A DNA stretch of 64,000 nt. Origin: Adiantum capillus-veneris. Its lineage: Eukaryota; Streptophyta; Polypodiopsida; Polypodiales; Pteridaceae. The stretch's first letter is position 1. Each line of letters begins with the position of its first letter. Both the position numbers and the translations under genes were made by a program. Positions 10,875-21,690 of this stretch are shown one piece after another. The DNA lies in NCBI GenBank assembly GCA_014529385.2, contig CM043954.1:4038501-4102500 (forward strand). The letters run 5' to 3'. A model generated the notes under the pieces. The model made no database searches. It had not been told where the DNA came from and worked only from the letters and a program-made list of their open reading frames with translations.

Positions 10875-11206
10875 TGTTGAGATAGGCATGTCCTTTTCTT
10901 CTCGACTATGGAAAACACCTCTACATGTGTATACCCTTTTGCTATTGGCATTTGGCCTATGTGTAAGCTAAGTAGAAAGGGAGTGCCATATCTATCCCAA
11001 GCTTATGAATAAAGCCTTCCATGTACACATGATATGCTAAGGAGTATGTACTTTAATATAACTATATTTTGAGTTTGGGTCATGAGTAATCTCTCTTTCT
11101 CTAATTGTAAAAGATATACTCTCTCTAATTGTCTGAGCTATATATATCTGCATATACACACAAGCCTCCTTGAACACACACACACACACACACACCATCC
11201 ACTACA
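10875..11206 (+). repeat. 5' LTR of gag-only copia element
   Basis: TGTTGAGATAGG to CCACTACA. It includes a TATAACTATATTTTG region and a (CA)n stretch near the end. The primer site TGGTATCAGAGC follows at 11209-11220. Confidence 0.87.
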
Positions 11207-11414
11207 ACTGGTATCAGAGCCAGTGAGCATCACTACAAGCTTAGAAAGCCTCTTAGCATTACATAGAAGCTCAACTTTCTCCTTTCGAGTGGATTGATCA
11301 CTAAGTAGAGGCCAATTACTCAGCCCAAATCAGCCCCCTTAATCTGCGGAAATCAAGAGCATCGCTTCAAATCGATTCAATCAACCCTCGCGGATGCACT
11401 TTCCATGCTAGGAC

Positions 11415-12727
11415 CAAGGTTGAAAATTGCAACCTTGCCCGCCCTTCCCCAGTGTTTTGCCCTGCACCTACCTGGTAAATTTTGATGAGCTCTTCCCACA
11501 GAAGACCATCTTGGTCAAGTATTCCTTCCCCAATGAAGGTCAACTTTGTAGTAGGCTTTCGCCAGGAAGGGCAATCTCCCAAATGGCCCTTCAAAGGTCA
11601 AATACTCATTCTTCCAAAGGGAAGGGCAGATTTCCAAGTAGCCCTTCAAAGATTAGTTACTCTACTAGTAGGTAGTAGTAGCCCTTCAAAGATTAGTTAC
11701 TCTACTAGTAGGTACTAGGGAGCCGAGGCCGGGGACTAGGGCTAGTACCCTATGCCACTACAAATGCCCGCTTAAATTAAAAGAACTGGGCCTGGTGACC
11801 ATTTGCCTCTACCAATAGGAAAAGGTTGAATTGAAAAATATTATTTTTCATGCATGAACAATACACTGTTGCGCAGGGAGTCCCGAGAAGCTTGGCGCCC
11901 ATAACGTTCTGGAGACTGGAACATGGTGGCTGCGCAACAACTTGCAACAAGTCTGCCGCCTGTGTACTGAGTCCTGACTCGTGAGTCATGAGAGGAATAG
12001 ACTCCTGATTGAGACTCGAGGACAAGTTTATCAGCGAGGTGCTCATTGCTGAGAACGAAACATATACAACCGTTCGTTTCTTGTGCATTGTTTTGCTCCC
12101 TCGGGCCTCGCCTCTGCTGCTCTACAGGCTCTTCGCTCAAGTGAATTACTCAGGTAATCTTCCTCGGCCTCTTCCCACCCTGCCTATGTCTGGGATTGCA
12201 TATCTGCGAAGGTGTGAGTACCTCTCTTCCTCGATCTCCACCCACACACACACTCACTCACTCACACTCACTTGCAATGGGCACCTTCCATTCGTGCAGA
12301 CAAAGGCACGCAACATAGTTTTTCCGGAGCCCTTCTTTGCTAGAAGCTCACCCCTCTAAGAGAAGCATTACAAGAACTCACAGAGAAGCATTTTAAAGCT
12401 AGTTAACTGGGAGAGTTGTATGTAAAGCCTATGTATTGTCAACCTGCAAGACGCATGCAACAAGGAAAATGGTGTGCGTTCTGCTGGCTTGGGCAGGCTT
12501 TTCCTTGTCGGTTCCACTTTCCATCATGAGATGTGAGGATGTACAGTAGATGCCATGACTATTGAAGCCTTGTTGTTAGGGCCGTCAACTGTTCGGTCTC
12601 TGAGCTAGCAAAGACCTATACAAGATCTTTGACCAATCATTTAAAGGCATGCATAATCTTCAAGTGCTTTCAACTATTTAGCTTGAACTAATAGCTCTTA
12701 ATAGTTGTGTTGTAGATGTGTGTAAGT

Positions 12728-12769
<42 letters not shown>

Positions 12770-13052
12770 TTCTTTATGGTTCAGTGTATTGTGGAGTTTG
12801 TTAGTCAGAGAATATCAGCTTGTGGATGGAATAAGGTCAGGGCTACTAGGACTCACAATGCAAATGAAGCTAGATGATTATCAAGACATGAGCCATAAAG
12901 AGTTTGAAGCACTAGCCTATAGCAGCAACTGAGGCACTGTGTGTGGTGAGGTAACAACAAATAAGCAGTTTTCTTGTTATAATGTTTTCTCTTTTGTTTT
13001 CTGTTTTTAATTGGCATGTTTCTCTTTTGGTAATTGCTAGTTTCTGACAAAC
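11415..13052. other. Left subterminal region of hAT element
   Basis: No gene supported. Contains GCCCTTCC/GGAAGGGC subterminal motifs, a 36-40-bp tandem duplication at about 11640-11715 (CCCTTCAAAGATTAGTTAC repeated), a (CA)n-like patch near 12241 and (TG)n-(AG)n at 12727-12770. Confidence 0.6.
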
Positions 13053-13191
13053 ATGGAAACAAAGATAATTGGTACGAAGCGGAAGCAAGCAGATCTATCA
13101 AAATTTTACCAGGTCATTGGAGATAGAAACAAGCACAATTGCAGCAACAGCATGATCGTGTCATAGAAGAGATTTTTGGGGATGGACCAAC
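13053..13191 (+). pseudogene. hAT transposase N-terminus, split by insertion
   Basis: ATG at 13053 opens METKIIGTKRKQADLSKFYQ, a basic start of the KRKQ..L..FF kind seen in this transposase group. After a frame change the reading continues to IEEIFGDGP. There the 8-bp GGACCAAC marks the insertion point. The same frame resumes after 22519, so this exon and the body at 22520 were once contiguous. Confidence 0.6.
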
Positions 13192-13208
13192 CCCGGGGGA
13201 TTCACTAT

Positions 13209-14109
13209 TAGTAATGGGGGGATGTCACCTGCGTGCATTAAAATTAGAGAAACCCCCTTATGTATGGTATCTTACTTGCTAACCTACCCCCCTACATACA
13301 GACAAGATACGAACGTTCTCGCAAACAGCCATCCCCCTCTCATATGGATTTCGTACAGAATGTAATGACCCACTATTTTATGTATACTAGAAACATAACA
13401 ATTTTAGAAGCACGTGCTTTTGCAAAAATACATGGTGTACTGCAAATGAACAGAAGTGTACATTGTAGTATGTTTTCATTTGCAATAGATGTTAAGAGAA
13501 CAAACCATGAAAAGAAACAAATATAATGAATACTAAATTAAAATAAACCAATCGTCTCAATGTAATTTGTCAAAAAACAAATAGCACTTGCCTTCTAAAC
13601 TGGGACAAGTCTCAATCTCAAAACATATGATACTAGCCACCTACTTAGTAGGCTTCCCACATGGGATTTAAAGCACATATGAAATGGATTGTTCTCTAAA
13701 TAACAAATAATGCATACTCTTAAACAACCATGAAAAACTTCACTCATCAAATAAAAAACAACCCATTAAAAGATTAATCTTTTTGAACAAAAACAATTAT
13801 TTGTGATATGAATGCACGTCTTTGCTTAAGCAAAATACAACTTTTTAAAAAGCACCATTATGTATTTAATTTTGAGTTTGTACATAAAATATAAATCTTA
13901 AAAATTTCACCAAAGTCTCCTTTGTACGGATACCTCTTTCTCAAAAAAAAATCAGTATACCCTTTTCTTGGGCTCCCACATGGGATTTTCATCACATAAT
14001 TTCTTTTTCCAAAAAAATTGTCCACCTCATCTTGAGCTCCCGCTTGGGATTTAAGGATTATCTTACACGTTAAAATCAAACACATTTTCAATAGAGTCAA
14101 AGTAATCTA
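13209..14109. other. AT-rich left arm of the gene-capturing element
   Basis: No gene. G/C-run words (GGGGGG, CCCCCC) are scattered in the first 150 bp, mirroring runs at 22350-22480 near the other end. Short open frames have no recognisable content. Confidence 0.55.
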
Positions 14110-14815
14110 ACTTCAAAGTGGTGGTATGACACATAGACCCAAGGTATGCTAGACGTGTCTTGGCAAGAAACTATAGCTCAAGATAACACACCCGATCTAG
14201 CCATATGACCATGTGGGAAATGAAGACTATAGAATTTGTAACTACATGTAAAAGAAACTAACGATCTTAAAATCTTGAACGCTTTTTATCGTAAAAAGAG
14301 GCACAACTACACATTTGGTAAGAATGGATAGCTCAAGAGACCCGCTCAAGCCATATGGATAGCTAGAAGAACCGAAGGTAAAAATCAATAACTCAAGATG
14401 GCACACCCGGTCAAGCCATATGACCATGTGAAAAATTGAAACTATATTTGTAATTATATACAAAATAAAGACATTGTGTATACGTGACACATAAACCCAA
14501 GGTATGCTAGACGTGTCAAACCATATGGATAGATAAAAGAACTGAAGGTAAAAATCAATAGCTCAAGATGGCACACCCGGGCAAGCCATATGACCATGTG
14601 AAAAATTGAGACTATATTTGTAATTATATACAAAATAAAAACATTGTGTATGTGTGACACATAGACCCAACGTATGCTAGACATGTCTTGGCAAAAAAAC
14701 TATAGCTCAAAATAACACACCCGATCAAGCCATATGACCATGTGGGAAATTGAGACTATAGAATTTGTAACTACATGTAAAGGAAACTAACGATCTTAAA
14801 ATCTTTAACGCTATG
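14110..14815. repeat. Higher-order direct repeats in gene-capturing element
   Basis: Units contain GACACATAGACCCAAGG, GTATGCTAGACGTGTC, TAGCTCAAGATGGCACACCC, AAGCCATATGACCATGTG and AATTGAGACTATA. The first word recurs at about 14128, 14486 and 14655. The first and third copies share a long extended unit (to AACGATCTTAAAATCTT); the middle ones are shortened. The two minus-strand frames here are merely copies of the repeat. Confidence 0.85.
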
Positions 14816-16181
14816 ATGTCACACATCCAGTTTGAGATTAAGTACATTCTTTATTGAGTTAATACAACACTACCACCCAAAATTATGAGTATCACTAACT
14901 TGCAAAATCTAGGCTAGATTTCGAGCTTGCCTTGAAAAAATTTGACAAAATGTGACAAGATTTAGTGTAACTACCAATAGATGCTTCAAACTATGATCTA
15001 AAAGCCGATTTAGTGCATCGGACAGGCAACAAGAGGCTCAAGGAGTCAACAACGTTAGCAGCTGCAATAAAAGAAGTCGGGACTCGAACGCCAGCTCCAG
15101 TAGGTCGGGACGTCAGGACTAAGCGTCACTGATTAGCAGGTGAGGACTCGGACGTCGTAGCTAAAGCCTAAGGACATTGAGCATGCGAAAATGAGTCACA
15201 ACTAAAGTGAGCTGAGAACTCACCCTGCGTCTGGCAATCGCTTTACTTTTAAGGTGTTGGCCTCCCATCGTGAGCGTCAGCACAAACTCCTTCTCGCATC
15301 GTCATCGTCCTTGCCAAAGAAGTCTGAAAAGAGAAAGCTTAATGAGATGAGGCCCAAGAAAGCCGTTGAGAACGCGAACTTACTGCGGGAGGCAGAGCTC
15401 AAACTACAAAACAAAGGCCTCAAAGCAAGGAGTCATAGATTTAATTGATTAGTAGAGAAAAGCTAGCTTTTTTATGAGATGTAGCTATAGTAGAAAGAAA
15501 AAACCGCTCGTTCCAGGTATACAAAACACCATCAACCAACTCGGTAGGATTAATGACACAATGCTAAGACATTGAAGCCTCTGCCACTAAAGAAGCTTGC
15601 ATCATAGTGTATAGACAAACATCTCAAGCATAGAAACGGTTTACAGTTTACAGATCAACATTAATTGAAGAAAGAGTTTGTGGCAAAGCCTTGCTAACTT
15701 GAAACAAATTTTGAATCCAGCACTAGCTAGGAGTGGTCAGCGTAGATCTAAAGCCAATGTCTACCAAGTGAGGGGGTATACTAGGAAGCTAGAGAAGTTA
15801 AAAGAGTAGCACTGAAAATTTCACTTAAAGAAATCTGACAACCTTCATTGAGGACAGATCTAAACGTTGTTTTCAAACCTTCACTGAGGGCAGATCTGAA
15901 CATTGTTTTCAAACAAGACGATTGCACAAGCTAGCTACATTGTCAAATATAGACAAAACTGACAACAGAATCATTATACCACACATAAATGGAACTATAA
16001 CATCGGATAAATGGCAAAGAACGCATGAGAAAACAGCATTTCACAGAATAAAGAACGATAGAATGAGATCTTAAAGACATTCACCTTGAAAGCAGTTGCA
16101 ATTTTCAGCCTCTTTGCGGAAAACGTCAAGGACAAAATTAATGAGCTCCGCGCCTTCGATGTAGTGATCCTTGGACCAATT
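14816..16181. other. Non-coding spacer in gene-capturing element
   Basis: No recognised gene. A lysine-rich open frame at 15254-15448 has no identifiable domain and may be another captured fragment. A local duplication (CACTGAGGGCAGATCTGAACATTGTTTTC-like, shown in parts) lies near 15850-15915. Confidence 0.45.
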
Positions 16182-16480
16182 GTTAGGTGCAACGGAATGA
16201 ATGTTTGCACTTTGCTCAAGATGAGTGCTCCGAACTGTGCTCGAGGTTCCTTTTAGTTCTTATGGAAAGGAGAGCCTTCGGTTCTTAATGGAAAGTGCTG
16301 TGATCACAACAAAGTGAATGGACACTGTGTGTTAAGTGCAACGGAATGATTGTTTGCGCTTTGATCAAGATGAGTGCTCCGAACTGTGCTCAAGGTTCCT
16401 TTTAGTTCTTATGGAAGGGAGAGCCTTCCGTTCTTAATGGAAAGTGTTATGATCACAAACAAATTGAATAGACACTCTGC
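16182..16480. repeat. Two-copy tandem repeat, 149-bp unit
   Basis: GTTAGGTGCAACGGAATGA at 16182 recurs as GTTAAGTGCAACGGAATGA at 16331. The following text (GATGAGTGCTCCGAACTGTG, TTCTTATGGAA, GATCACAA) is repeated in order. Confidence 0.88.
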
Positions 16481-16627
16481 GTGCAAGTAAATGAGACTGA
16501 GAAATAGAGAAATACGACACCAGAGACGTAAAACCCTCCTCCGAAGGCCCCACTCTCGTCGACGAGAGTAGTCAACTTTTGATTGCACAAAGTGGTACAA
16601 TGTGTATGCAATGGACTGATGCAACTT

Positions 16628-17440
16628 GAGACTATGCCGATGATGACAACGGTGATGATGACAAAGACTTTAGGGCTAAAATCTGTGGTCTTCTATCTGC
16701 TGAATTTTGGGACTGTTTCGGTGGCTGAAAATGACTGTTTTGGCTGCGTTTTTATGGGCTGAAAATGGGGATCTTATGCAACCAACTAGGGTTGGATCTA
16801 CTACTGTCCAAGAAGGCTGAAAACATTGTTCCTCTGCTGCGGAATGGGCTGAAAAGAAAAACGATGGCAGATTTGCTATCGCTAGCAAAAATGCTAGGCT
16901 GTTTGAGAACTTCCGGCGATGGCAGCAATGGAAATGCTAGGGGATCTGGTACTGCTAATGGTATGCAAAAACGCTATGCAATCCGGTGATGATGGCGATG
17001 ATGCAAACTAAAAAACGTTGGGGCTGATGTGTGGCGAGGATAGGGACCAAAAACGCCAAGGGTGTTGGGGGTTCTGCGGGTTCTTGCTGAGAAGGTGCCT
17101 GTTGAGCAGGAAGCTCTTGCTGCCTCTTCTGCCAGAAAGTGCTAGTCTAGGACTATGTCGGTGACGACGACGGGGATGACGACGACGTCCTTAGGGCTGA
17201 AATCTGTGGTCTTCTATCTGCTGAAAATCTGCCAAACTTGGGGCTGTTTTGGGGCGACTGAAAACGCAGGTCTGGCTGCGTTTTTAGGGCTGAAAAACGC
17301 TGATGGTGCTGCTGCAATTCAAGGCTGAAAACGCTGAGTATCTGCAGGGATGTGGCTGCGTTTTTGCTGTTGCACTTGAGGACTGAAAACATTGATTGTC
17401 TGATGCGACAGAGGGCTGAAAACGTTGTTTTCCTGCAGCC
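16628..17440. repeat. Degenerate GGCTGAAAACG minisatellite with larger duplication
   Basis: The word GGCTGAAAA(C/T)G recurs many times, often paired with GGCTGCGTTTTT. A larger segment around CTGTGGTCTTCTATCTGCTG occurs twice, near 16680 and 17200, each preceded by a GATGACGACG-type stretch. The higher GC and repetitive content differ from the AT-rich flanks. Confidence 0.75.
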
Positions 17441-17485
17441 TTGATGGCGATCTTGAAAATGCTGGGGGCTGGTTGCTGTGGCGGT

Positions 17486-17710
17486 TCAACCAAGGTCCAG
17501 ATCCATGAGCACAGTGTGAGGCACATAGCGCCCACAGCTTGCCTCGTTGTAGTACACATTCACTCTCTCTAGCTGCACGTCAGCGTCGCCAATGTATGAC
17601 CCCGTGGGATCAATGTCGTGCTCTGTGCATACCACCTCCCAGAACTTGGCTCCGATTTGGCTGCCTTTTGCACCTGTTTGTGCATTCACAACTTCTGTGA
17701 CGAGAAGGTA
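17486..17710 (-). pseudogene. TUB: Captured beta-tubulin fragment (N-terminal region)
   Basis: The minus-strand frame contains [11 protein letters not shown], then [17 protein letters not shown]-like text (here [20 protein letters not shown]), then VLMDLDLG. These match the beginning of beta-tubulin, roughly residues 5-72, where the protein binds GTP at the N-terminal nucleotide pocket. The canonical opening is replaced and the frame ends at a stop right after the MDLDLG segment, so it is a fragment and not a gene. It lies inside the inverted-repeat element with other unrelated gene pieces. Confidence 0.85.
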
Positions 17711-17930
17711 TCCACCTCATAAACTCGGTCCAAGCAATCAACCAACTGAAGTCATTCGATTGCAATCCTTGCATTGTTGAGTGACCCTTCACCCCACTGC
17801 CTTGTTGGTTGCTATACGAATATTGTTCATCTGCTGCCCCGCTACCCAGTGTCCAGTGATTCCATCTTAGCTAGCACCGGCTAATCAGTAGGAACATGTG
17901 CATAATCACTCGCCAAGCAAAGCAACTTGA

Positions 17931-18176
17931 ATGAAACGCGGGCTGGTGCTCACCGGAGCCCGCCCTCTCGAAAGTGGTGCGTGTATCACATTCGCCATCA
18001 CTTACGGAAACTTGAAGGTTCAAGACTTTGTTGAATCACTGAAACATGGGTGGTGCATTAAATTGGAATGTAAGCCAGAAGAAGAGTGCGAAGCGTACAT
18101 TGTATCGCTAAATGTCCTAAAATGGCTCAACACAGTAGACCACCCAACAGTGTCTGAGGGAGCCGGCATGCTTTGA
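17931..18176 (+). CDS. Unrecognised open frame, possible captured exon
   Basis: An 81-codon frame with balanced composition (ITFAITYGNLKVQDFVESL, then ECKPEEECEAYIVSLNVLKW). It sits between the tubulin and PPR fragments. I do not recognise the family. Its non-repetitive, protein-like content in a fragment-rich element makes a captured exon plausible but unproven. Confidence 0.25.
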   Translation: MKRGLVLTGARPLESGACITFAITYGNLKVQDFVESLKHGWCIKLECKPEEECEAYIVSLNVLKWLNTVDHPTVSEGAGML

Positions 18177-18307
18177 AGAAAATCTTCTACTCGTGTTACT
18201 AGCCCTGCTCAGCTCAGTAGGTCTGCTATGCAAGTGAAGTGCTCTATGGTTGGGGTAACACCATGCCTCTTGTGCATCCGTTGAAAAAGGATGCAGCCAT
18301 TGCCCAC

Positions 18308-18770
18308 CTAACCCAATCTACTGCAAGCAGAAAGCAAGCAAGCAAACCCCAGCTTGTCCGGCTTCAAACCTTGTCTCTGCAAATCCTTGACATAACTCGA
18401 CACTAAACCTTGCCCCCCCTGCAATGCAAACCCTGCAGTCAAGGAGTTCCATAACGGCAGCTTTGTTCCTGGCATAGTGCTAAACACTTTGCAAGCATCT
18501 AAAATATCGCCGCATTTCACATACATGTCAACAAGAGCGCTTCGGACGATGGCATCCTCATCAAAGGCCATCTCCACTACAAGACAATGGACAAGCATAC
18601 CCTGAACAGGCTTTCAAGAGGCTAGACAAAACAAAGTCATCTGGCTCCAGACCTTTGGCTAGCATTCCTTGGAAGATCTCAAAAACTTCCGTCGTGCACC
18701 CATGCTGGCTATAACCAAAAATTAATGCTATCATAGTCATTGCATCTGGTTGTCCCATCCTGTCGAACAC
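18308..18770 (-). pseudogene. Captured PPR protein fragment
   Basis: Two minus-strand frames joined by one frameshift near 18590 encode consecutive pentatricopeptide repeats. The first has MTMIALIFGYSQHGCTTEVF then PDDFVLSSLLKACS. The second has VRSALVDMYVKCGDILDACKV then LPLWNSLTAGFALQG and PDKLGFACLLSACSRLG. The alternating motif lengths and the SALVDMYxKCG signature fit the plant PLS-class organellar RNA-binding PPR family. About four repeats remain with no start or end. The fragment ends only a few bases from the 20-bp repeat at 18776. Confidence 0.87.
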
Positions 18771-18775
18771 TCAAG

Positions 18776-18795
18776 AAAAGCTCTCAGCAATCATG
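18776..18795 (+). repeat. 20-bp direct repeat, left copy (borders RLK fragment)
   Basis: AAAAGCTCTCAGCAATCATG is identical to 20248-20267. The two copies bracket the receptor-like-kinase segment and separate it from the PPR fragment on one side. Confidence 0.85.
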
Positions 18796-18960
18796 AAAAA
18801 AACACTCTTGAAGGAAACCTTTGTACACTAAACCGAATCCCCATTGACCAAGCTTGGTTCGGAAATTATTTGTGGCAATTTTGATTTCTTCAAAGGAGAA
18901 CTCTTGAACAGCAAGCTTCGGCATAGCCTTGTTGGGAATTGGCATCCATGAACAGAAAAA
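18796..18960 (-). pseudogene. Captured receptor-like kinase, start of kinase domain
   Basis: Minus-strand frame encoding AMPKLAVQEFSFEEIKIATN followed by FRTKLGQWGFGLVYKGFL. This is the junction between the juxtamembrane region and the kinase glycine loop of plant receptor-like kinases. The loop reads GQWGFG where GEGGFG is usual. The frame dissolves right after the loop, at the 20-bp direct repeat, so lysine, catalytic loop and DFG are missing. It pairs with the transmembrane exon at 19774-20044. Confidence 0.8.
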
Positions 18961-19550
18961 GAAGAAGAAAAAATCCAAGTGAGTGGTCACCCTCAGCAAG
19001 CTCCTGGTTTGAAAAGAAAAACAAGAAGCTCAATAGAAAGCCAATGGCAGAACAAAAACAATATTTCACCCAAGAGTACTTTTAACTCTGCTTTGCACCA
19101 TCACTCAAAATCATCCACATTGTTCATCACACATCTCCTTAACTAATATAAACTCAGTAATAAGTAAAGAGAGTTTGGTTGGCATTTCCGTTTGATTGCA
19201 ATCATCTTTGATAAAATCAACGAGACCAATGTTTCTTTTTTGAAGTGGCAATTTTCCTTTACGTCCTCGTGAGGTACACTAGGAAGGGTTGTGGAATCTT
19301 CATGTAGAAACTCTAGCGATCTTAACCTTAATGCTGAAAATGTAGTTTTGATTGCTTGATACAAAGCAGGGACTTTCAAAGACATGATAACCTTTGAGAT
19401 GTCATAATAGTAAACTACGATAGACGGCGGTCAAAGCTCGGGAAGACAGACGCTGTGAATATCTGTTTTGGTAAGGCTTTCCTTCTATTCTTGGTTGTTT
19501 CTTGCTAAGCGAGGAAAGACAAACATGACCCAAATGACTCTTAAGGATTG

Positions 19551-19738
19551 GCAGCATCCCTTTGTTATTCAGAGAGTACCTTTAGTGAGCTGTGCATTGC
19601 ATCTGTCTTTTTGAGAAACAAAACAGAGAAACATGCTTTAAGATTTACTGGCAGCATCTCTTTGTTATTCAGAGAGTGCCTTTAGTGAGTTGTGCATTGC
19701 ATCTGCCCTTTTGAGAAAAAACACAAAGAAACATGCAG
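19551..19738. repeat. Two-copy tandem repeat, 100-bp unit, in RLK intron
   Basis: GCAGCATCCCTTTGTTATTC at 19551 recurs at 19651 with the same following words (AGAGAGT, CTTTAGTGAG, TGTGCATTGCATCTG, GAAACATGC). It lies between the two RLK exons. Confidence 0.85.
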
Positions 19739-19773
19739 TGGAGAGAGTCTCAGTTGAGAGCTGAATTATGTAC

Positions 19774-20044
19774 CTGAGTTTTCATATATTTGATTTATTT
19801 CCACTCCTTCTCGAGGAACATCGACTTTGGGCTCCTTCTGTACAGGGGGTTTCTTCTTGAAACAATAGCAGTAGACAACAATACAAATAGCAATGGCCAC
19901 CACCAAAATTCCAGCTACAGCCCGTCCTACAATTGCTCCAGTGCTGCTTTTCTTTTATGGGGGGGAAGGGGGACTACCATTGGGTCCTGGTGGGGACCTT
20001 GGTGAAGGGACACAATCTGCACTGTTGCTCTCACAAAGGATTTC
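19774..20044 (-). pseudogene. Captured receptor-like kinase, proline-rich and transmembrane exon
   Basis: An acceptor (TTTTTAG) at about 20045 and donor (CAG/GTACAT, 19772-19773) bound a minus-strand exon. It encodes GNPLCESNSADC (the usual end of an LRR ectodomain), a proline/serine stretch, one in-frame stop, the single transmembrane helix GAIVGRAVAGILVVAIAICI, and a basic stop-transfer segment. Preserved splice sites show capture of genomic DNA and not of a cDNA. The original protein was probably an LRR receptor kinase at the plasma membrane. Confidence 0.78.
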
Positions 20045-20247
20045 CTAAAAATCTAGATAGAGCAAAAAACTTATGCCACAAGATGTACATAATATGAAAC
20101 AAGCATGGAACATCAAAACCCCCTACAATGAAAGGTAAGCTTACTTGTGACAGAGTTTGACTTGTGAAATACGAGTTGCAAGCTTGTGACCACAAAAACC
20201 GCAAACATTGCAAGTAGTTTGAGCAACAATACCCTATGTACGACAAA

Positions 20248-20267
20248 AAAAGCTCTCAGCAATCATG
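20248..20267 (+). repeat. 20-bp direct repeat, right copy
   Basis: Identical to 18776-18795. It follows the RLK segment, after which unrelated sequence with a (GA)n tract begins. Confidence 0.85.
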
Positions 20268-20315
20268 CAATAAACCCTACAATCACGAGTATCAAGAAAC
20301 CCATGTCCATGCCAC

Positions 20316-20317
<2 letters not shown>

Positions 20318-20347
<30 letters not shown>
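20318..20347. repeat. (GA)n microsatellite
   Basis: GAGAGA run of about 30 bp. The GC-rich text after it (20360-20700) has no recognisable protein. Confidence 0.9.
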
Positions 20348-20349
<2 letters not shown>

Positions 20350-20929
20350 TCACTCTATTCTCTTCTCAGCTTCGGCCTTCTTGCTCTGCTTCTGGCTAGC
20401 CCTCAAGCTTTGGGACACAGCTGCCTCTCAGCTTTGGCCAGAGAGCGTCTCCCCTCGGCCCTCGCTCGTTCTGTGGGTGGCGCCCCCTCTTGAATGGCAC
20501 CTCGGCCTATACGTGCTGCTGTAGCGGTTTCTCTTGCCCTGCAGATGGCGACCCCTGCAGTATGGCCCTACTTGCAGCTCTCCGAACTTCTTCCATGGTA
20601 GAGTGCACACTGAAGCTCGCGAGAGTGACAGGCACGCTCGCCCCCACAGTAGGCCTACTCTCTTCCCGCTTTGAGTTCAAAACCAGATCTTGAACTGACT
20701 GGAAGTTGAAAATCTCAGATTTTAGAACTAGACAGGGGACTCTAAATTTAGGGTGTTTACACACATCCCTTTTTAAGTGGGCACCTATCCAAAATATGCA
20801 TCACCATTTCATAACTAGTCTTGCTTGGTGGGCCTTGCTATATAACATCTATAGAATACACTAGGACATATGCATGTGCTGAACGACTTGGGAAGGCAAT
20901 GAGTGTTGGTGATTCGACTCTAGATTAGG

Positions 20930-21121
20930 CCAACTGATCATTGATTGAAATCTGATATCTTTTGTTTCAGTAGCACTAGAACGAGACCTCTGCCATGTGG
21001 CGCCATAGCCAGGGGAGGCTGCATAATGAGGCGCATGGGCGGCTCCTACAGTGTGGGGCTCCTCCTTCCTGTGGCCGCCCATATGCAGTTTGTCGCCGAT
21101 CTTCTCCATCATGTTAGCCAT
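20930..21121 (-). pseudogene. Possible captured dehydrin-like fragment
   Basis: Begins MANMMEKIGDKLHMGGHRKE on the minus strand. This resembles the start of small HIRD11-type dehydrins (KIGDxLHxGG followed by a K/H/E-rich stretch), which are hydrophilic stress proteins. The codons upstream (GGGGGAGAAAGC) look like a leader. After about 40 residues the likeness ends. The match is short, so the identity is tentative. Confidence 0.42.
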
Positions 21122-21477
21122 GCTTTCTCCCCCTAAGAGCGACTAATCTATAGACTTGTCGTTGGGAGTGCTCATCACTTGGCAAGCATGCGACGTATCC
21201 TTCAACTTGATGATCTGTGACTGCAACACAACGTAGAGTGCGTTTTTTATTTTATTCACCTGGTAGCTTTTCACGGCGAGGCGAAGTTTGGCAGCGATGT
21301 TTTTTCTTAAATTTAAATCTAATGCCATGTGGTGGCTGCTGCTTTCAAATATCGGAAAAAGGACCTTTGACTCACCAAGTAACAAGTCAAATACAAAGCT
21401 CTCATTGGTTGAAATGGGATGGGCATGCCTCCACCATATTTAAGCAAGCAAACCCCCCATCCAAAAGCATACTCGAA

Positions 21478-21624
21478 ATGGCATCAAGCTGGTTGCCAAC
21501 AAGGCCTGCAGCTCCGTTTGGCAATGTGTATGCAATGTTGCTGCCATTCCTAGTCTCAACATATAGCGCACAAGGGATGAGTGTGAGGACCTTAGTTAGG
21601 GGATACGTAAGAGCGAATCTTTAA
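21478..21624 (+). CDS. Short frame with signal-peptide-like start, possible captured first exon
   Basis: ATG at 21478 opens MASSWLPTRPAAPFGNVYAM followed by a hydrophobic LLPFLVSTYSA stretch. An ATATTTAAG box lies about 40 bp upstream. It could be the promoter and first exon of another captured gene, but I do not recognise the protein. Confidence 0.25.
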   Translation: MASSWLPTRPAAPFGNVYAMLLPFLVSTYSAQGMSVRTLVRGYVRANL

Positions 21625-21690
21625 AGTATTTAATACATAAGTCAACTTGGTGATACATAAGCATATCCCATGACTAAGGCCCCCCCACTC

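Noticed and set aside
11755-11775. CACTACAAATGCCCGC as a possible third CACTA terminus
   Set aside because: No subterminal GCGACGCTC motif follows and no inverse partner was found. It lies inside the hAT left arm; likely chance.
11777-12359. Overlapping open frames of about 100 codons on both strands
   Set aside because: No recognisable motif; they overlap each other and lie in the hAT subterminal region with simple repeats.
14242-14684. Two similar hydrophobic minus-strand frames as a membrane-protein gene family
   Set aside because: They are reading frames of the same DNA repeat unit, with no start context or conserved frame outside it.
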